From Chrysoperla carnea (taxonomy: Eukaryota; Arthropoda; Insecta; Neuroptera; Chrysopidae): 64,000 nt of DNA. Position numbers and translations under genes: made by a program. A model generated the notes under the pieces. That model did not search any database and was not told the DNA's origin. It saw only the letters and a list, made by a program, of their open reading frames with translations. The stretch lies in NCBI RefSeq assembly GCF_905475395.1, contig NC_058339.1, positions 48,245,172-48,309,171 of the forward strand. Direction: 5' to 3'. Below are positions 61,652 to 64,000 of this stretch, piece by piece. How positions within the stretch are numbered: position 1 is the stretch's first letter; each line of letters starts with the position of its first letter.

Positions 61652-61970
61652 TGTTTCCGTAGAATACGTGGATGAAAAAAAAAACAAGCCTTGGGGTGAG
61701 TCTGGTGTGACCCTTGAGGTTCACACGAATAACTTCCCAGTATTATAAAGAACTATAAAAAAAATTAAATAATTGGACCGACTCGACCGAATGTTATGAT
61801 TTTCTTTTCTGATCATATTGCTTTTAATATGTTTCTTCGATCGAAACCTCAAGGAAGTCGATATCATTTTTTCGACACGAACGTACGTACACACACATAC
61901 ACCTACTTCTTCTTACTCTAATTGATGTGAATGCTTTGTTCTGACCATGAAACGTAAAGAATTGTTAAAA
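61652..61970 (+). mobile_element. Dispersed repeat family R2, shorter copy
   Basis: It matches the 58.3-kb copy in order: ACTTCCCAGTATTATAAAGA, GACTCGACCGAATGTTATGA, GATCATATT, ACGAACGTACGTACACACAC, TGTTCTGACCATGAAACGTA. It has only one CGAATGTTATG block. It lies about 150 bp upstream of the TATA box of the secreted-protein gene. Confidence 0.7.
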
Positions 61971-64000
61971 ATTATGAATATATAACAAAATCAGGAATTA
62001 TTTTCTATTCGTAATCCTAAAGGAGTGATTATTTTTATTTGCTTTTAGAAGGATTTATAAAATTGTTAATAAAGTAAATGAAGGTTCAGGCAGTGTTTCG
62101 AGTATCATCGAAATAAAAATCGAAATTGATGTTTCTTGATGTTCTTTTTTTTGGTGCCACAGATTGGAATTTTCTTATATCAAACTTGTATCCATCAATC
62201 ATCAAAAACAACTAAAACTTTGTACTCCTAAAGAGGGTTTTTTTTAGGCCTTCAGGTTCTATAGGCTATAATTTCAATCAATTTTTTCTGCCGCCAAACA
62301 CATGTTTCGAAAAATTTTACATAACTAAGGAAAACGTTAATTTTTTGTTTGGATGTAAATGTTGCAAGTGCTGCTTTATTTCGGATAAATCAAAACTATG
62401 TATCGTGTAACACATAAAATTTCAAGATAACTCTATTTAAGTTATTCGAAAGTTTGAAGAAAAAAAAATGTTATTAAGAAGCTTCAAAAGTGTATATTAT
62501 TTAGGTACAACTTTATTTACTTTGTGAAGTTGGTTAATAATTACTTTGTTACTCTTTTATCGCTTCTATCTTTTAACATTAATAGCCCTCTTAACAAAAT
62601 AACTTTACATAGGCACACTTTATATTGCTTAATCTATAAGAAATTCGAATACGTCATACAAAAATGTTAAAGACAGGACAAAATAAATAAAAGTTACGTT
62701 TTTAGGAATGCGAATTCATAAACATCATGAAAAATTTTTTGTATGCAGATATTCAAGTCATGTGAGTATAAATGATACACACAATACTGTAATTACACTT
62801 AATTTTGGTACTTTACGGTTTTTCCAAAAGATAAATGTGTAACGTATTCTTTAAGCTCACTTAAAAGGTCGTAAAATTTTAACTAAAATTATAATTATTC
62901 AATATCAATTTATCTGTTTATTTATTTGCTTTTTTGTTTGTACTACTTTCACAACCAATGTTAACAAGTATAAGTATAATTTTGGTGCCAGCAAAATTAT
63001 CCTAAATCAAATAAAACTTAGTGGCATATTACAGTTCTTTGTGCATCATTTATCCCCATACCCAAATTACTGCAATTATTCTGAATTTTGTTTAATTTAG
63101 GATAATTTTGGTACCTTACAGTTTTTCAATATGTTTTACCAAGCTCACTTAAAAGATTGTTAAATTTTAACTCATATTAAAATTACTCAATATAAATTTG
63201 TCTATTTATTTGCTCTTTTGTCTGTACATCTTTCACAACTTTCAGTCGATATTTGCATTAGAGGTGGCTGGAAGCTTTAAGCCAGTAAAGATAGCTTTGT
63301 TTAAAGGCCTTTAGAAAGGCTACTTAAAAATTTCTGGAATTAAAATTTATCTAAAATTAAAATTAGTGTAATTATCATCATGAATAAAAGCGTTTGCAAG
63401 GAACTTGTTTTATTACAGTCAAAATATTTCCCAACGCTTTCTTCATCTTCTTTAGAATACATTCTATATCTAAGCACTGACAATTTTAAAGGTGAGGCTA
63501 CATACTTCCACGCAAACTCGATAAGTTTTTATGGTCAATCTTTTTATACAATCAAACTTTTACCCAAAACACATACAAGTAAATCGAAAATTGATTGAAT
63601 TTGAACCATACAAATTAGTAAACTGTAACGTGTGTATCAAATACTCGTAGACAAACTCTGGCTAGTTTTTGAATTTTTTTGATTAGAGGCTTTCGATAAC
63701 TTAGTTATGAACCGCGCGTTTAACCAATAACCGTGTTTTACTTTTTTAATCACCTTTGTTCTTGTTACAAATCGTGCTTTGTCGTTGATAGAGTTTAAAG
63801 GTTGACAAGTTTTCTATCCTCTGGAAATAGAGACGTCAAACGAGGTGTTAAGAACTAATAAGAAAAATCAGGCTAAAATATGAGTTGATGAAGACATAAA
63901 AAAGGATTTGAAACTTGGAGAGTCAGAAAAAGGAACAAGAATATTCAAGGGCCCACTACTAAACAAAGACAGTTCCATACTATAATTGGTTTTGTTACTT
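61971..64000. other. Gene-free flank
   Basis: TACTTTACGGTTTTTCC then GCTCACTTAAAAGGTCGTAAA then ATTTTAACT (62809-62885) recurs in diverged form near 63112-63175, together with the following TCAATAT-AATTT and TATTTGCT-TTTTG, so there is a local direct duplication about 300 bp apart. The ORF at 63380-63598 is unrecognised. Confidence 0.5.

Overview
This window looks like non-coding, repeat-littered nuclear DNA from an arthropod, most likely an insect. By eye it is strongly AT-rich, with long homopolymer runs. It has a GT-AG intron, a TATA-box promoter, nuclear-type tRNA genes with internal A and B boxes followed by T-runs, and two classes of Helitron end (TC...CTAG with a 3' hairpin). There are no bacterial-style operons. 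The species cannot be named from the sequence. Several repeats resemble families I remember as widespread in insects, but that is recall, not a search result.

Only one protein-coding gene is convincing. It lies on the minus strand at 60492-61446 and has two exons. It encodes a small secreted protein of 245 residues built from 63-residue repeats, with a clear signal peptide and a TATA box just upstream. I do not recognise the family. The last repeat loses its frame by one base in a T-run, which changes the C-terminus.

The other clear genes form a tandem array of alanine tRNA genes at 47110-47683: one with anticodon TGC, then three with AGC, at an exact 167-bp period. A degenerate fifth copy and a T-arm remnant of a sixth follow.

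The rest is mobile-element debris and gene-free DNA. 0-10 kb holds a local duplication, a very clean GC-rich hairpin, one Helitron, a copy of dispersed family R1 and a tRNA-derived SINE. 10-21 kb holds two large fold-back elements, a small inverted-repeat element and a Helitron. 21-36 kb is the emptiest part. 36-50 kb holds R1 and other repeat copies, a non-LTR remnant, the tRNA array and a third fold-back. 50-64 kb holds a decayed RNase H domain, a second Helitron almost identical to the one at 16.8 kb, a degenerate minisatellite, and the secreted-protein gene flanked by two copies of family R2.

No new multi-gene system is visible. The best leads are the orphan secreted repeat protein, the tRNA-Ala array, the recently moved Helitron pair and the set of large fold-back elements that could form double-stranded RNA.
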